Source: Helicobacteraceae bacterium CG2_30_36_10 (lineage in GTDB: Bacteria > Campylobacterota > Campylobacteria > Campylobacterales > Sulfurimonadaceae). From it: DNA of 42,366 nt. Below the pieces are notes generated by a model, which saw only the letters and a program-made list of their open reading frames with translations, did not search any database and was not told the DNA's origin. Shown here piece after piece: positions 16,988 through 25,464 of the stretch. The stretch spans positions 1 to 42,366 of the forward strand of contig MNYP01000046.1 in assembly GCA_001873135.1 (NCBI GenBank), read 5' to 3'. Within the stretch, counting starts at the first letter, position 1, and each line of letters opens with the position of its first letter. A program made the translations under genes and the position numbers.

Positions 16988-18025
16988 TTATTTTTTGTCT
17001 ATGTAGAGTCTCTTTAAAACAGTTATTAAGCTATTGACGGCTTTAATTGAAGTTGTTTCATTCACAGTGTGATACCCAATAGTCGGAATCTGAAGGGTAG
17101 CACCTTGGATTTCACCTTTTGTCGCATGAATCACTCTTCCGAGCTCCGTTGTTCCAAGAGAGCCGTTTGTCCCATTTTGTTGCATCAGATTTTTCAAATA
17201 AGCATCTTTAAAATGGTATTTTATTTTTTCTTCTATAGCAATATTTTTAATTTTATTTTTAAGCGGTGACCTGAAAACTGCATTTGAATCACGATTTCTA
17301 AGAACTATGTCCAAACTAGTAATATCATCTAAAGAGGTATAGGGACTCGTATCGAGCACGAGCAACTCATTTGTGTTTATATCAAATCTTCTAAACCACT
17401 CAAGTAAAAATCTCCAGCTTTTACCTGCTTCTTCTGAAGCTGTAAAAAAAGCAGTACCTCGGTAGCCGATATGGTACATATGGATGATTACCGCCACGGA
17501 GAGGACATTGTCTAATTGTGCAGATATTAAATCATCTTTAATTTCAAGTTTATCCATAAATGCTATGGGCGTTCCCGGAAATAAAAAATCAAAACCTTCG
17601 ACTTTGAAAATTATATTGTTCCTTCTTTCACATAAAAAGGCCTCTTTTATGGTTCCCAAGCCTAAATAAGTACCGGAATAGGGCTGATATGCCTGAACTT
17701 TTTCATCAACAAATCTCGATGTAAAGCTATGTAAAAGTTTCTCAGAGTTCGAAGTTCCTGTTAGGTCGGCTCTATTTTTTGCAATAAAAGCAGCATACTG
17801 AAATTCATTATGTCCCGTACAGATCAGACCGTGTCTATCTGCATGGGCAGAAATATATCCCGACTCCGGCTCGCTCCCTTTTGCAACAAGAACACCATCG
17901 TAATACTCGACCGTTACGCCTATCTCTTCAAGCTCTCGTTTGACAAACATAAAAAATGGATGCTCAGCCCCAACGACGCTTGGTATGCGAATTAGTTGTT
18001 TTAAAATATCATAAAATTGTTCCAT
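16988..18025 (-). CDS. M42-family metallo-aminopeptidase-like protein
   Basis: This 345-residue cytosolic peptidase belongs to the clan with two metal ions. The ligands expected for M42 are recognisable: His61 and Asp63 (S-A-H-A-D), Asp172 (Q-L-D-N), the Glu pair 198-199 (S-E-E-A-G), Asp225 (L-V-L-D-T) and His319 (I-G-Y-H-T). Usual M42 proteins (TET aminopeptidases, FrvX, endoglucanase-annotated relatives) have about 350 residues, so the length fits. An AGGAG Shine-Dalgarno sequence precedes the ATG. It lies downstream of rimK, with about 65 bp between, and could belong to that transcription unit. The substrate is unknown. Confidence 0.82.
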   Translation of the reverse strand: MEQFYDILKQLIRIPSVVGAEHPFFMFVKRELEEIGVTVEYYDGVLVAKGSEPESGYISAHADRHGLICTGHNEFQYAAFIAKNRADLTGTSNSEKLLHSFTSRFVDEKVQAYQPYSGTYLGLGTIKEAFLCERRNNIIFKVEGFDFLFPGTPIAFMDKLEIKDDLISAQLDNVLSVAVIIHMYHIGYRGTAFFTASEEAGKSWRFLLEWFRRFDINTNELLVLDTSPYTSLDDITSLDIVLRNRDSNAVFRSPLKNKIKNIAIEEKIKYHFKDAYLKNLMQQNGTNGSLGTTELGRVIHATKGEIQGATLQIPTIGYHTVNETTSIKAVNSLITVLKRLYIDKK

Positions 18026-18089
18026 CTTTCATAACTCCTATTCTGTTATATCTTCACTATCGGCTTAATAGATATACTTTATTGGATAT

Positions 18090-19022
18090 TTAGGCGCCTA
18101 TACTGTCTTTTTTGATTTTTCTTTTTTTACTTTCGGTGTCACTCTTTGGACTTACACTCTTTTGAATATATTCCATGATTTTGTCAGCTATATCAATACC
18201 AGTAGATTTTTCAATTCCTTCAAGCCCCGGAGATGAATTTACTTCCATAACAAGAGGTCCACGGGCTGATGGAATCATATCTACTCCACAAACTCCAAGT
18301 CCCATAGCTTTTGCGGCCGCCAACGCTGTTGTTTTTTCTTTTCTTGTAAGTGTATGCGCAACAGCGCTTCCTCCTTGATGCAGGTTGGATCTAAAGTCTC
18401 CCTCAGCACCTTGTCTTTTCATTGCACCTACAACTTCTCCGCCAATTATCAATACTCTAATGTCTGCTCCGCCGGCTTCTTCAATGTACTCTTGAACAAG
18501 TAAGTTCACATCCATTCCGTAAAATGCATCAAGAACTGATTTTGCGGCTTTTTCGCTATCTACGAGAACAACACCGACTCCTTGAGTGCCTTCAAGTATT
18601 TTAAGGACTAAAGGTGCGCCGCCGCTTAGAGCTATGATATCTTTTGAACTCGACTTGTTTGACGCGAAAACAGTCTTTGGCATGTCAACATCATTTTTTG
18701 ATAAGATTTGAAGACTCCTTAGTTTGTCTCGGCTTCGCTTTATCGCCAAACTGCCTGTAACGGTAAATACGTCCATCATTTCAAAGTGTCTAACCATGGC
18801 TGTCCCGTAAAATGTTTTGCTTGCACCGATTCTTGGAACAATCGCATCTGGAGCAGGAAGCTCTTCTCCAAGATAATTGATTTTTAATTCGCCCTTCATA
18901 ATTTCAATACTGCATTTTAAATAATCAATGACTCTAACTTCCCAGCCTCTAGCCTCTGCCGCTTGGACTAATCTTTTTGTGGAATATAACTCTTTGTTTC
19001 TTGATAATATATATACTCTCAT
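18090..19022 (-). CDS. rimK: RimK-type ATP-grasp glutamate ligase
   Basis: This 310-residue enzyme of the RimK family adds glutamate residues to the C-terminus of ribosomal protein S6 in known cases. The N-terminal domain (1-95) is followed by an ATP-grasp fold. The glycine-rich loop is [10 protein letters not shown], the L-V-Q-E-Y-I-E-E strand follows, and the metal-binding [10 protein letters not shown] motif is near residue 255. A basic Lys/Arg-rich tail ends the protein. It overlaps the upstream RimB-like protease gene by ATGA, with an AAGGAAAA Shine-Dalgarno sequence inside that gene's end. This matches the rimB-rimK pairing known in Pseudomonas. Confidence 0.9.
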   Translation of the reverse strand: MRVYILSRNKELYSTKRLVQAAEARGWEVRVIDYLKCSIEIMKGELKINYLGEELPAPDAIVPRIGASKTFYGTAMVRHFEMMDVFTVTGSLAIKRSRDKLRSLQILSKNDVDMPKTVFASNKSSSKDIIALSGGAPLVLKILEGTQGVGVVLVDSEKAAKSVLDAFYGMDVNLLVQEYIEEAGGADIRVLIIGGEVVGAMKRQGAEGDFRSNLHQGGSAVAHTLTRKEKTTALAAAKAMGLGVCGVDMIPSARGPLVMEVNSSPGLEGIEKSTGIDIADKIMEYIQKSVSPKSDTESKKRKIKKDSIGA

Positions 19023-19456
19023 TCTTTTTTCCTTAATAACTGTTTGCTTAAATACTCTTTGGATACATCAACTAAAAATTTGTTTGCTAAAAACTTTCTT
19101 CCTATTAACATTGGGTATTTCATATCTGAGCGATTTGCTAGAGATATAACTGTTTTATATCTCTTTTTAAAAAACTCTACAGTCACTCTAACAGAAGCTC
19201 TCTCTTGTACTTCACCATTGGAACTTTTTACCCGTTTGACTTTATGTAGAGGCATAACTATTCTTTTACCGTGATACGATTCATGAACCTCATCAAGCAA
19301 AGTAAAATGTACAAAGTTGTTTTCATCTATATGAATATCGTCGCAATGCAGGGCATTAGAGTCTGCTCCGGTGTCAACTTTTGCGTCTAAATCATAAAGT
19401 TCTAAATCTAAAATAGAAATTAACTCTATCATCCCTACTATTTTTTTCTCAGGCAT
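19019..19456 (-). CDS. RimB-like retropepsin-type protease
   Basis: This 145-residue protein belongs to the family annotated as 'ATP-dependent zinc protease' but built like a retropepsin. It has the aspartic-protease motif V-D-T-G-A-D-S near residue 30 and the hydrophobic-hydrophobic-Gly motif M-L-I-G-R near residue 118. Its one-domain size suggests an active dimer. In Pseudomonas the homologue RimB works with RimK to trim or control glutamate tails on S6. The 4-bp overlap with rimK supports the same partnership here. Confidence 0.82.
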   Translation of the reverse strand: MPEKKIVGMIELISILDLELYDLDAKVDTGADSNALHCDDIHIDENNFVHFTLLDEVHESYHGKRIVMPLHKVKRVKSSNGEVQERASVRVTVEFFKKRYKTVISLANRSDMKYPMLIGRKFLANKFLVDVSKEYLSKQLLRKKE

Positions 19457-19477
19457 TGAAGACTTCCTTTAATTTTA

Positions 19478-20296
19478 TTATGTGTTCCTTGTAAAGTTGT
19501 TGTATTTGTCCATTATTGCCAGCTCATCGGCGGCACTAAAAACTATTTTAGGGTCTGATGCCAAATCTAAGGCACGGTTTTTACCATCATAATCTATTTG
19601 ATTTAAGATTAGCTTCATAGTCTCCATGCGTGCTTTATGTTTATCGCTTGAGCGAACCACATGCCAAGGTGCTTTTTCATTACTTGTAGCTTGTAACATA
19701 TTGTATTTTGTTCTTGAAAATTCTTCCCACATACTTTGCGCTTGGAGGTCGATTTCGCTTAGTTTCCACTGACGCAGCGGGTCACTACGGCGCTGTTCAA
19801 ACCTCTGAGCCTGCTTCTCTTTAGTCACACTAAAATAAAGTTTTACAAGTAGGGTTCCCTGCTCCGCTAAAGACGCTTCAAAAGGGACAACATGTTTCAT
19901 AAAAAGCGCATGCTCCTCACTCGAACAAAATCCAAAAATCGGCTCCACCATCGCACGGTTGTACCAACTCCTGTCAAACAAAACAATCTCTCCACCATGT
20001 GGAAAGTTTTTTATATATCGCTGAAAATACCACTCAGTTTTCTCATGTTCACTCGGACGTCCTAAAGCTACGATGCGGTAATGTTTAGGGTTCATATACC
20101 TGCTAACACTGCCGATAACACTCCCTTTCCCAGCCGCATCACGCCCTTCGAAAAGAATAATCATCTTTAATTTACAGCGTTCTATATGCTGCTGAAGTTT
20201 AACAAGTTCCGCCTGAAACGGCTCAAGAGCTAAATTTTCAGAGTAAGTCTGAAGCGCTTCTTCATATTGTATCTCTGTTAAATTGTGTTTTTTCAT
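19478..20296 (-). CDS. ppk2: Polyphosphate kinase 2 (PPK2)
   Basis: The protein has 272 residues from the ATG at 20296, which is preceded by GGTGAG. The frame extends to 20338, but that start has no ribosome-binding site. PPK2 enzymes transfer phosphate between polyphosphate and nucleotides. The Walker A motif is E-G-R-D-A-A-G-K-G-S, Walker B is V-L-F-D-R-S-W-Y-N-R-A, and the lid R-R-S-D-P-L-R-Q-W-K-L-S is complete. The Asp in E-G-R-D is typical of class I enzymes, which favour nucleoside diphosphates. The C-terminal P-W-H-V-V-R-S-S-D-K motif contains one motif copy (19657) that is explained by protein conservation. It lies 21 bp upstream of the rimB-like gene on the same strand. Confidence 0.92.
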   Translation of the reverse strand: MKKHNLTEIQYEEALQTYSENLALEPFQAELVKLQQHIERCKLKMIILFEGRDAAGKGSVIGSVSRYMNPKHYRIVALGRPSEHEKTEWYFQRYIKNFPHGGEIVLFDRSWYNRAMVEPIFGFCSSEEHALFMKHVVPFEASLAEQGTLLVKLYFSVTKEKQAQRFEQRRSDPLRQWKLSEIDLQAQSMWEEFSRTKYNMLQATSNEKAPWHVVRSSDKHKARMETMKLILNQIDYDGKNRALDLASDPKIVFSAADELAIMDKYNNFTRNT

Positions 20297-20429
20297 CTGT
20301 ATCTCACCGACCATTGCATTTTCTGCTTTATATGTCAATATTATATCTTTTTTACCTACCCAATGCTTAACAAATTATCTGTTTTACAGAGTCCTCTGTG
20401 ATTAAATTTAAAAGAAAGTCGTTTTTATA

Positions 20430-20435
20430 TATAAT
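20430..20435 (+). promoter_or_regulatory. -10 box of the mgtE operon
   Basis: A TATAAT lies 45 bp before the mgtE ATG. The leader would be about 35-40 nt, too short for an M-box magnesium riboswitch. AGAGAG at 20469-20474 serves as the ribosome-binding site. Confidence 0.5.
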
Positions 20436-20480
20436 ACATATTCAAATTATTGATAACTTACCTACGCCAAGAGAGATAAT

Positions 20481-21848
20481 ATGGAAATAGATCAGCAAGA
20501 GATAGAATCGTTAATAAATATTGTTGAATCTGAAATACGTCAATATAAGGATAATAACGCAACGGTTCACCCTTATGACATTGCTGAACAACTGCTAGAG
20601 CTCAGAGACTTAAGCAGTGAAGCGTATGTAAAAATCATCAAAACAATCCCTCATGATTTGTTTGCAGAAGTACTCTCCGAGTTTCCCGATTATGTGCAAG
20701 AAGAGATAGCAGACCTGCTCAGTGTTAAAAAGCTAGCAGATATTGCGTCAAAAATGGACACGGATGATGCAGCTACTCTAATCAATAACATCAGTGAAGA
20801 TCATGAAGAGATTTCACAAAACATCCTTCAAACATTTGATGATGAAGACAAAGAACTGCTTGAACAGCTAATTGGATATGAAGAAGATGAAGCCGGTTCC
20901 TATATGCAATCTGAGCTTTTTAGTGCGCAGATTGATGAAAACATTGGCGAGGCAATTAAAAGATTAAAACATTTAAGAGAGAGCGGTGAGGTCGACAATA
21001 TTTGGCATGTTCACTTAGTGGATGACAAGGGCAAATATATTGGTTCAATTGGACTAGAAGATTTAATAGTCTTTGAACATAACTTAAAGTTTTCAGACAT
21101 TCCCTTAGACAAACACAAAACCTACTTTGTTAACCATAAGACTGACATCAAAGATGTTGTTGAGATGGTTACAAACTACAATCTAAGTTCTATACCTGTA
21201 GTTGACAACTATAACAGACTCCTCGGTAGGATTACCTCGGATGATATTTATGATGTTATGCAAGACTCTGCAACAGAGCAAATCTTTAATCTTGCCGGTG
21301 TTAATGATGAGGCTGAGCAGGAAGAAGATATGTTTGAGATTGGAAAAACCAGAGCAATGTGGCTAGGGCTCAACCTCATAACTGCTATAGCAGCCTCTTT
21401 GGTCATCGGTATATTTGACAGCACTATCCAATCTTTAGTGGCACTTGCTATTTTAATGCCCATAGTTGCTTCTATGGGTGGCAATGCCGGAACGCAAACG
21501 CTTACCGTTACGGTTCGACAAATGGCTCTTGGTGATATTGAGGATGAAGATGCTAAAAAAACCATTATAAAAGAGGTTGTTATCGCCCTGATAAATGGCA
21601 CACTCTTTGCAGTAATTATTGGTGTCATCTCCTACTTCTGGTTTAATATACCTCTTCTTGGTCTAGTTATTGCAATGTCAATGCTCATTAACCTAATCAG
21701 TGCAGGGTTTTTTGGCAGTGTTATACCCCTTATTCTTCAAAAAGCGGGAGTAGATCCTGCTATCGGGAGTACGGTTTTACTTACAACCGTAACCGATGTT
21801 GTCGGATTTTTCAGCTTTTTGGGTCTTGCTACCCTTATCTTGTTATAA
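20481..21848 (+). CDS. mgtE: MgtE magnesium channel/transporter
   Basis: This 455-residue protein has an acidic N-terminal superhelical domain (about 1-135), two CBS domains (about 140-265) that sense cytosolic Mg2+, a plug helix and five membrane helices. The pore signature P-I-V-A-S-M-G-G-N-A-G-T-Q in the second membrane helix is intact. It ends 9 bp before the Ca2+/H+ antiporter gene, so divalent-cation transporters are co-transcribed. It is divergent from ppk2. Confidence 0.93.
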   Translation: MEIDQQEIESLINIVESEIRQYKDNNATVHPYDIAEQLLELRDLSSEAYVKIIKTIPHDLFAEVLSEFPDYVQEEIADLLSVKKLADIASKMDTDDAATLINNISEDHEEISQNILQTFDDEDKELLEQLIGYEEDEAGSYMQSELFSAQIDENIGEAIKRLKHLRESGEVDNIWHVHLVDDKGKYIGSIGLEDLIVFEHNLKFSDIPLDKHKTYFVNHKTDIKDVVEMVTNYNLSSIPVVDNYNRLLGRITSDDIYDVMQDSATEQIFNLAGVNDEAEQEEDMFEIGKTRAMWLGLNLITAIAASLVIGIFDSTIQSLVALAILMPIVASMGGNAGTQTLTVTVRQMALGDIEDEDAKKTIIKEVVIALINGTLFAVIIGVISYFWFNIPLLGLVIAMSMLINLISAGFFGSVIPLILQKAGVDPAIGSTVLLTTVTDVVGFFSFLGLATLILL

Positions 21849-21857
21849 AGGAATATT

Positions 21858-23042
21858 TTGGCCCAAACAGTTGAAATAACGGTTGCAAAACCTGATAATA
21901 AATTTAAATATTTCATAGAAGATTATTGGGATATTTTTTTAGGAATTTTAAGTATTTTTATTGCTTTTTATTTTCATAAAAGTGGGCAAGGGACTTTTGC
22001 TACACTTTTTGCAGCTGTTGGAATCGGTTCGCTCTCTTTAACCGTTTCAGAGGTGGCTGAGATACTCTCAGAAAAGCTTCAAGAGCCTTATGGCAGTTTT
22101 GTACTGACACTGAGTGCTGTAATAGTTGAAATCATTCTTTTATATATCATTTTACTCCAAGCAGTGGCTGACCCTGAAGTCGTAAAAACCGTCAAGGGCG
22201 GTATTATTTCAGCGGTTATAGTAGATATGAACGTTCTTTTAGGACTTGCTGTATTTTTAGGTGGTCTGCGTTTTACAGAACAAGAACATAACAAAGAGAC
22301 ATCAAGTGCGTATACAACCATACTTTTTGTAGCGACTATTTCTCTGCTTGTTCCGGGAGTTCTGAGTTTTGGCAAACACTCATCCTCAGCGATAGAAGAT
22401 GCTTCTATGGTGATTGCCTTTCTTTTAATGCTTTTTTACATCATAATCTTGGTATTTCAGACAAAAACACATACACACTTTTTCAAGCAAACGGCACGAA
22501 GCAGAATCTTTAGAATAAAAAGAAAACTAGCTAAAGAAAACTCTCAAGATGCCCAAGTGTTGCAAGTGGATGATTATATCTTTGAAAAATTCAACAAACT
22601 CGGACTTATTGCCTCTATTTTTTTCTTAATAGCCATCATAGCTTTTGGTGCGGAAGTATTTGCAATCGATGGAATAAAATTAGCAAAAGAGCATGGAGTA
22701 TCTGCGGGTTTATCGGGGCTTATCATAGCGATAGTAGCCGTTTTACCTGAGATAGTAACAGCAATCAAAGCTGCTAAAAACGATGAGATTCAAAGAGTCG
22801 TAAACATTGCCATGGGTGCTTCGACTGTATCTATTTTGCTCACGGTACCCATCTTGATGGCGCTTGCTTATATGAGTGGCATACGGTTTACACTTGACTT
22901 TAACCCTCTTGAGATTGGGGCATTAATATTTACCGTAATTTTAGCTTGGAAAACAACCGATGAAGGTCATACAAACTACTTTGAGGGGATATCTCATCTG
23001 ATGTTCTTCTTAGCTTTTGCGATTATCGCAATATATTATTGA
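21858..23042 (+). CDS. CaCA-family calcium/proton antiporter (Cax/ChaA type)
   Basis: This 394-residue inner-membrane exchanger has about eleven helices and an inverted duplication. The first alpha-repeat region reads G-S-F-V-L-T-L-S-A-V-I-V-E and the second V-A-V-L-P-E-I-V-T-A; both contain the Glu residues that bind Ca2+. The start is TTG at 21858 with an AAAGGAA Shine-Dalgarno sequence. It presumably exports Ca2+ or another cation in exchange for protons. It follows mgtE closely and its stop region precedes the glucosaminidase gene by about 20 bp. Confidence 0.88.
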   Translation: MAQTVEITVAKPDNKFKYFIEDYWDIFLGILSIFIAFYFHKSGQGTFATLFAAVGIGSLSLTVSEVAEILSEKLQEPYGSFVLTLSAVIVEIILLYIILLQAVADPEVVKTVKGGIISAVIVDMNVLLGLAVFLGGLRFTEQEHNKETSSAYTTILFVATISLLVPGVLSFGKHSSSAIEDASMVIAFLLMLFYIIILVFQTKTHTHFFKQTARSRIFRIKRKLAKENSQDAQVLQVDDYIFEKFNKLGLIASIFFLIAIIAFGAEVFAIDGIKLAKEHGVSAGLSGLIIAIVAVLPEIVTAIKAAKNDEIQRVVNIAMGASTVSILLTVPILMALAYMSGIRFTLDFNPLEIGALIFTVILAWKTTDEGHTNYFEGISHLMFFLAFAIIAIYY

Positions 23043-23062
23043 GACTCCATAAAAGGAAAAAT

Positions 23063-23773
23063 ATGAAATACATTTATGTAGCTTTACTGCTCGGTGCTAG
23101 TTTTGTGATTTACTTAACGCAACAAGAGGACGTGGAAGTCAAAAAAGTTGTTCAAGCGAAATATACACCAAGCAGTGTTCCACAAAAAATGTCTACGCAA
23201 GAGAAAAAAGCCAGATTTTATGCCCTGATTGTTCCTGCTGTTGAAAAAGTACATAAAGAGCTAACGACTCAGTATGAAAATACAGCTCAAGATATCAAAA
23301 ACGGCACGAACAGAAAAAACCTACAAAGGTTAAAAGTAATATATAAAGCACAAACGAACGAACAACTTTTGGCTGCACTCAAACCGCATCCTCAAAGTAT
23401 TGTCCTTGCTCAAGCAGCAATGGAAAGCGCATGGGCAACTTCAAGGTTTTTTGTCAAAGCGAACAATATTTTTGGTATATACAGCGTAAATGAAGAGGAG
23501 CCTAGAATTGCTGCCTCAGAAAAAAGAGAGGGGAGAAGAACTATCTGGCTTAGAAAATTTGCAACTGTTGAAGAGAGCGTAAGAGCTTACTATAGGCTCA
23601 TGGCAAAAGGTAGTGCTTTTGAAGAGTTTCGGACATTAAGAGTTACAACAAATGATCCTCATAAACTTGTTAAGAAACTCGACAAATACTCTGAAATCGG
23701 TGCGGCTTACGGTAAAGAATTAAGTCAAGTTATTAAATTTAACAAACTAATTAAGTACGATAAATTACATTGA
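23063..23773 (+). CDS. Bax-like glucosaminidase-domain protein
   Basis: The protein has 236 residues from the ATG at 23063, preceded by AAAAGGAA. A frame opening at 23039 overlaps the previous gene and would spoil the signal anchor, so I prefer the internal start. An N-terminal membrane anchor (about 2-16) leads to a glucosaminidase domain (about 95-230): Q-A-A-M-E-S-A-W-A-T-S with the likely catalytic Glu, then N-N-I-F-G-I-Y and V-R-A-Y-Y-R. This family (E. coli Bax) acts on peptidoglycan in the periplasm. The gene ends overlapping the TTG in front of tamA. Confidence 0.85.
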   Translation: MKYIYVALLLGASFVIYLTQQEDVEVKKVVQAKYTPSSVPQKMSTQEKKARFYALIVPAVEKVHKELTTQYENTAQDIKNGTNRKNLQRLKVIYKAQTNEQLLAALKPHPQSIVLAQAAMESAWATSRFFVKANNIFGIYSVNEEEPRIAASEKREGRRTIWLRKFATVEESVRAYYRLMAKGSAFEEFRTLRVTTNDPHKLVKKLDKYSEIGAAYGKELSQVIKFNKLIKYDKLH

Positions 23774-23781
23774 GAAACAGC

Positions 23782-25464
23782 ATGAAAGAAAAGCTTCTTC
23801 TTTTTCTTTTATTTTTTTCACTTCTTCACGGAGATTCTGTTTTTATAAAGTTTCAAGGAAATAAGAGCATCACTGAGCGTGAATTATACGATATTGCGGG
23901 TCTTCATAAACCCTATTTTTATGAGTTTTACAAAAAAGAGCCGAGTGTCAACGCAAAGTCACTCACACTTATTACCCAGACAGTTAAAAACTTTTACAGG
24001 TCTAGAGGGTATTTTCATGCAGTTGTGACCCACTCTCTCAAAGAGGGCTATGCCCAAGTAGTTGTACAAGAGAATGCTCCTGTTCTGGTAAGTGATATCT
24101 CCACCCTATCTCCCAAAGAGATCTCTCTTGCCATACCTTTTAAAAATGGAGCTGTTTTTGATGCACAAAAGTTTGAAGAGAGTAAAAAAGATATAAAACT
24201 CCTCTACGCAGATGCCGGCTACTGTAAGGCTACACTCTATGCCAAAGCCTGGGTAGACATCGACGCCAACCTTGCTTATCTGACCTATCAAGTAGAACAG
24301 GGTGCGTTATGCTACTTTACAAAGTTAAGCATTTCCCCTTCAGAGACTATCGATGCAGATATTATCGAATCTCTTTTATATATTGAGGAGGGTGAACCTT
24401 TTTCGACCAAAAGCATACGTCAAAGTTACGAGAGCCTTTACGCGCAAGAGGGTATCTCTAAAGCGCTCATTAACACCGATTCGCACGGGAATGTTACAGT
24501 GAGTATAACAGAAAATGAAAAGCCGATTCGATTTCAAGCAGGCTTAGGAGTAAGCAGTGACGAGGGTTTAATGGCACTGCTGGGTATAAAGCACAGAAAC
24601 CTTTTTACAAATCTTAAGACACTCGGTCTGAGTACCCGCGTCACAGAGATAAAGCAGACTATACAGACAAACTTTGACATGCCTCTTGCCAACCGAAATT
24701 CAACCGGAGCAGAAGTCGGCTATAGTAATGAGCTGTTTCTCGGCTTTAAAGAGGAGAAAGTCTTTGGAAGTATCTTTTTAAAACAAAGAAACACTCCTTA
24801 CCAGTTTCAAGAGAGCCTTGTGTTTGACCATTCACTTACCTATGACAGCCAAGATGAAGTTCTCTTTGAGCCGGGGGCTTTGTTTATTCTCTCTCCAAAA
24901 CTAGAGTGGAATTACGACACAAGAGACAATTTGCTCAACCCTACAAACGGGCATTTTATACGTACCGAGGCAATGGGCTCGCTCCAGTCGGAAATATCTG
25001 ATGCCACCTATTACAAATACAAACTCTCTGTTGCATATATCATGCCTTTTTTACCCTCTACCGTAGCACTTAAAGCAAGTTTGGGCTCACTGCATCTTTT
25101 TAACGGCGGACTTCCTCCCTCTTACCTTTTTTATGCAGGGGGAATGAACTCCAACAGAGCCTACGGCTACCGTAAACTCGGTCCTACAAATGAGAATGGC
25201 GACCCAATAGGATTTAACTCTTTGTTAGAGACTACGGCTGAGTACCGCTTTGCAATTTATGGCAAACTCAGAGGCGTACTCTTTAGCGACAACACTTTTA
25301 TCGGCAAAGGTGAGGTTCCAAATTATGACAAAGGCTACTACTCAGCGGGGGTCGGACTACGCTACATCACGCCTATCGGACCCATTGCCGTAGATTTCGG
25401 CTTTGACATCAACGACCCTACACAACGGTATGCTTTTCACTTTCACATTGGAGAGTTGTTTTGA
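23782..25464 (+). CDS. tamA: TamA/BamA-family outer-membrane assembly protein
   Basis: The protein has 561 residues from the ATG at 23782, which starts a good signal peptide (M-K-E-K-L-L-L-F-L-L-F-F). A TTG at 23770 overlaps the previous stop and is an alternative start. Three POTRA-like domains (about 20-250) precede a 16-strand Omp85 barrel (about 260-561) ending in an aromatic residue (G-E-L-F). The G-L-R-Y-x-T-P-I-G-P-I-x-x-D-F-G motif near the end is typical of Omp85 barrels. With three POTRAs and TamB encoded next to it (TTGA overlap), it is TamA rather than BamA, which has five. Confidence 0.86.
   Translation: MKEKLLLFLLFFSLLHGDSVFIKFQGNKSITERELYDIAGLHKPYFYEFYKKEPSVNAKSLTLITQTVKNFYRSRGYFHAVVTHSLKEGYAQVVVQENAPVLVSDISTLSPKEISLAIPFKNGAVFDAQKFEESKKDIKLLYADAGYCKATLYAKAWVDIDANLAYLTYQVEQGALCYFTKLSISPSETIDADIIESLLYIEEGEPFSTKSIRQSYESLYAQEGISKALINTDSHGNVTVSITENEKPIRFQAGLGVSSDEGLMALLGIKHRNLFTNLKTLGLSTRVTEIKQTIQTNFDMPLANRNSTGAEVGYSNELFLGFKEEKVFGSIFLKQRNTPYQFQESLVFDHSLTYDSQDEVLFEPGALFILSPKLEWNYDTRDNLLNPTNGHFIRTEAMGSLQSEISDATYYKYKLSVAYIMPFLPSTVALKASLGSLHLFNGGLPPSYLFYAGGMNSNRAYGYRKLGPTNENGDPIGFNSLLETTAEYRFAIYGKLRGVLFSDNTFIGKGEVPNYDKGYYSAGVGLRYITPIGPIAVDFGFDINDPTQRYAFHFHIGELF

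Noticed and set aside
20339-20480. M-box magnesium riboswitch before mgtE
   Set aside because: The leader from the TATAAT box would be only about 40 nt, far shorter than an M-box, and no fold is visible.
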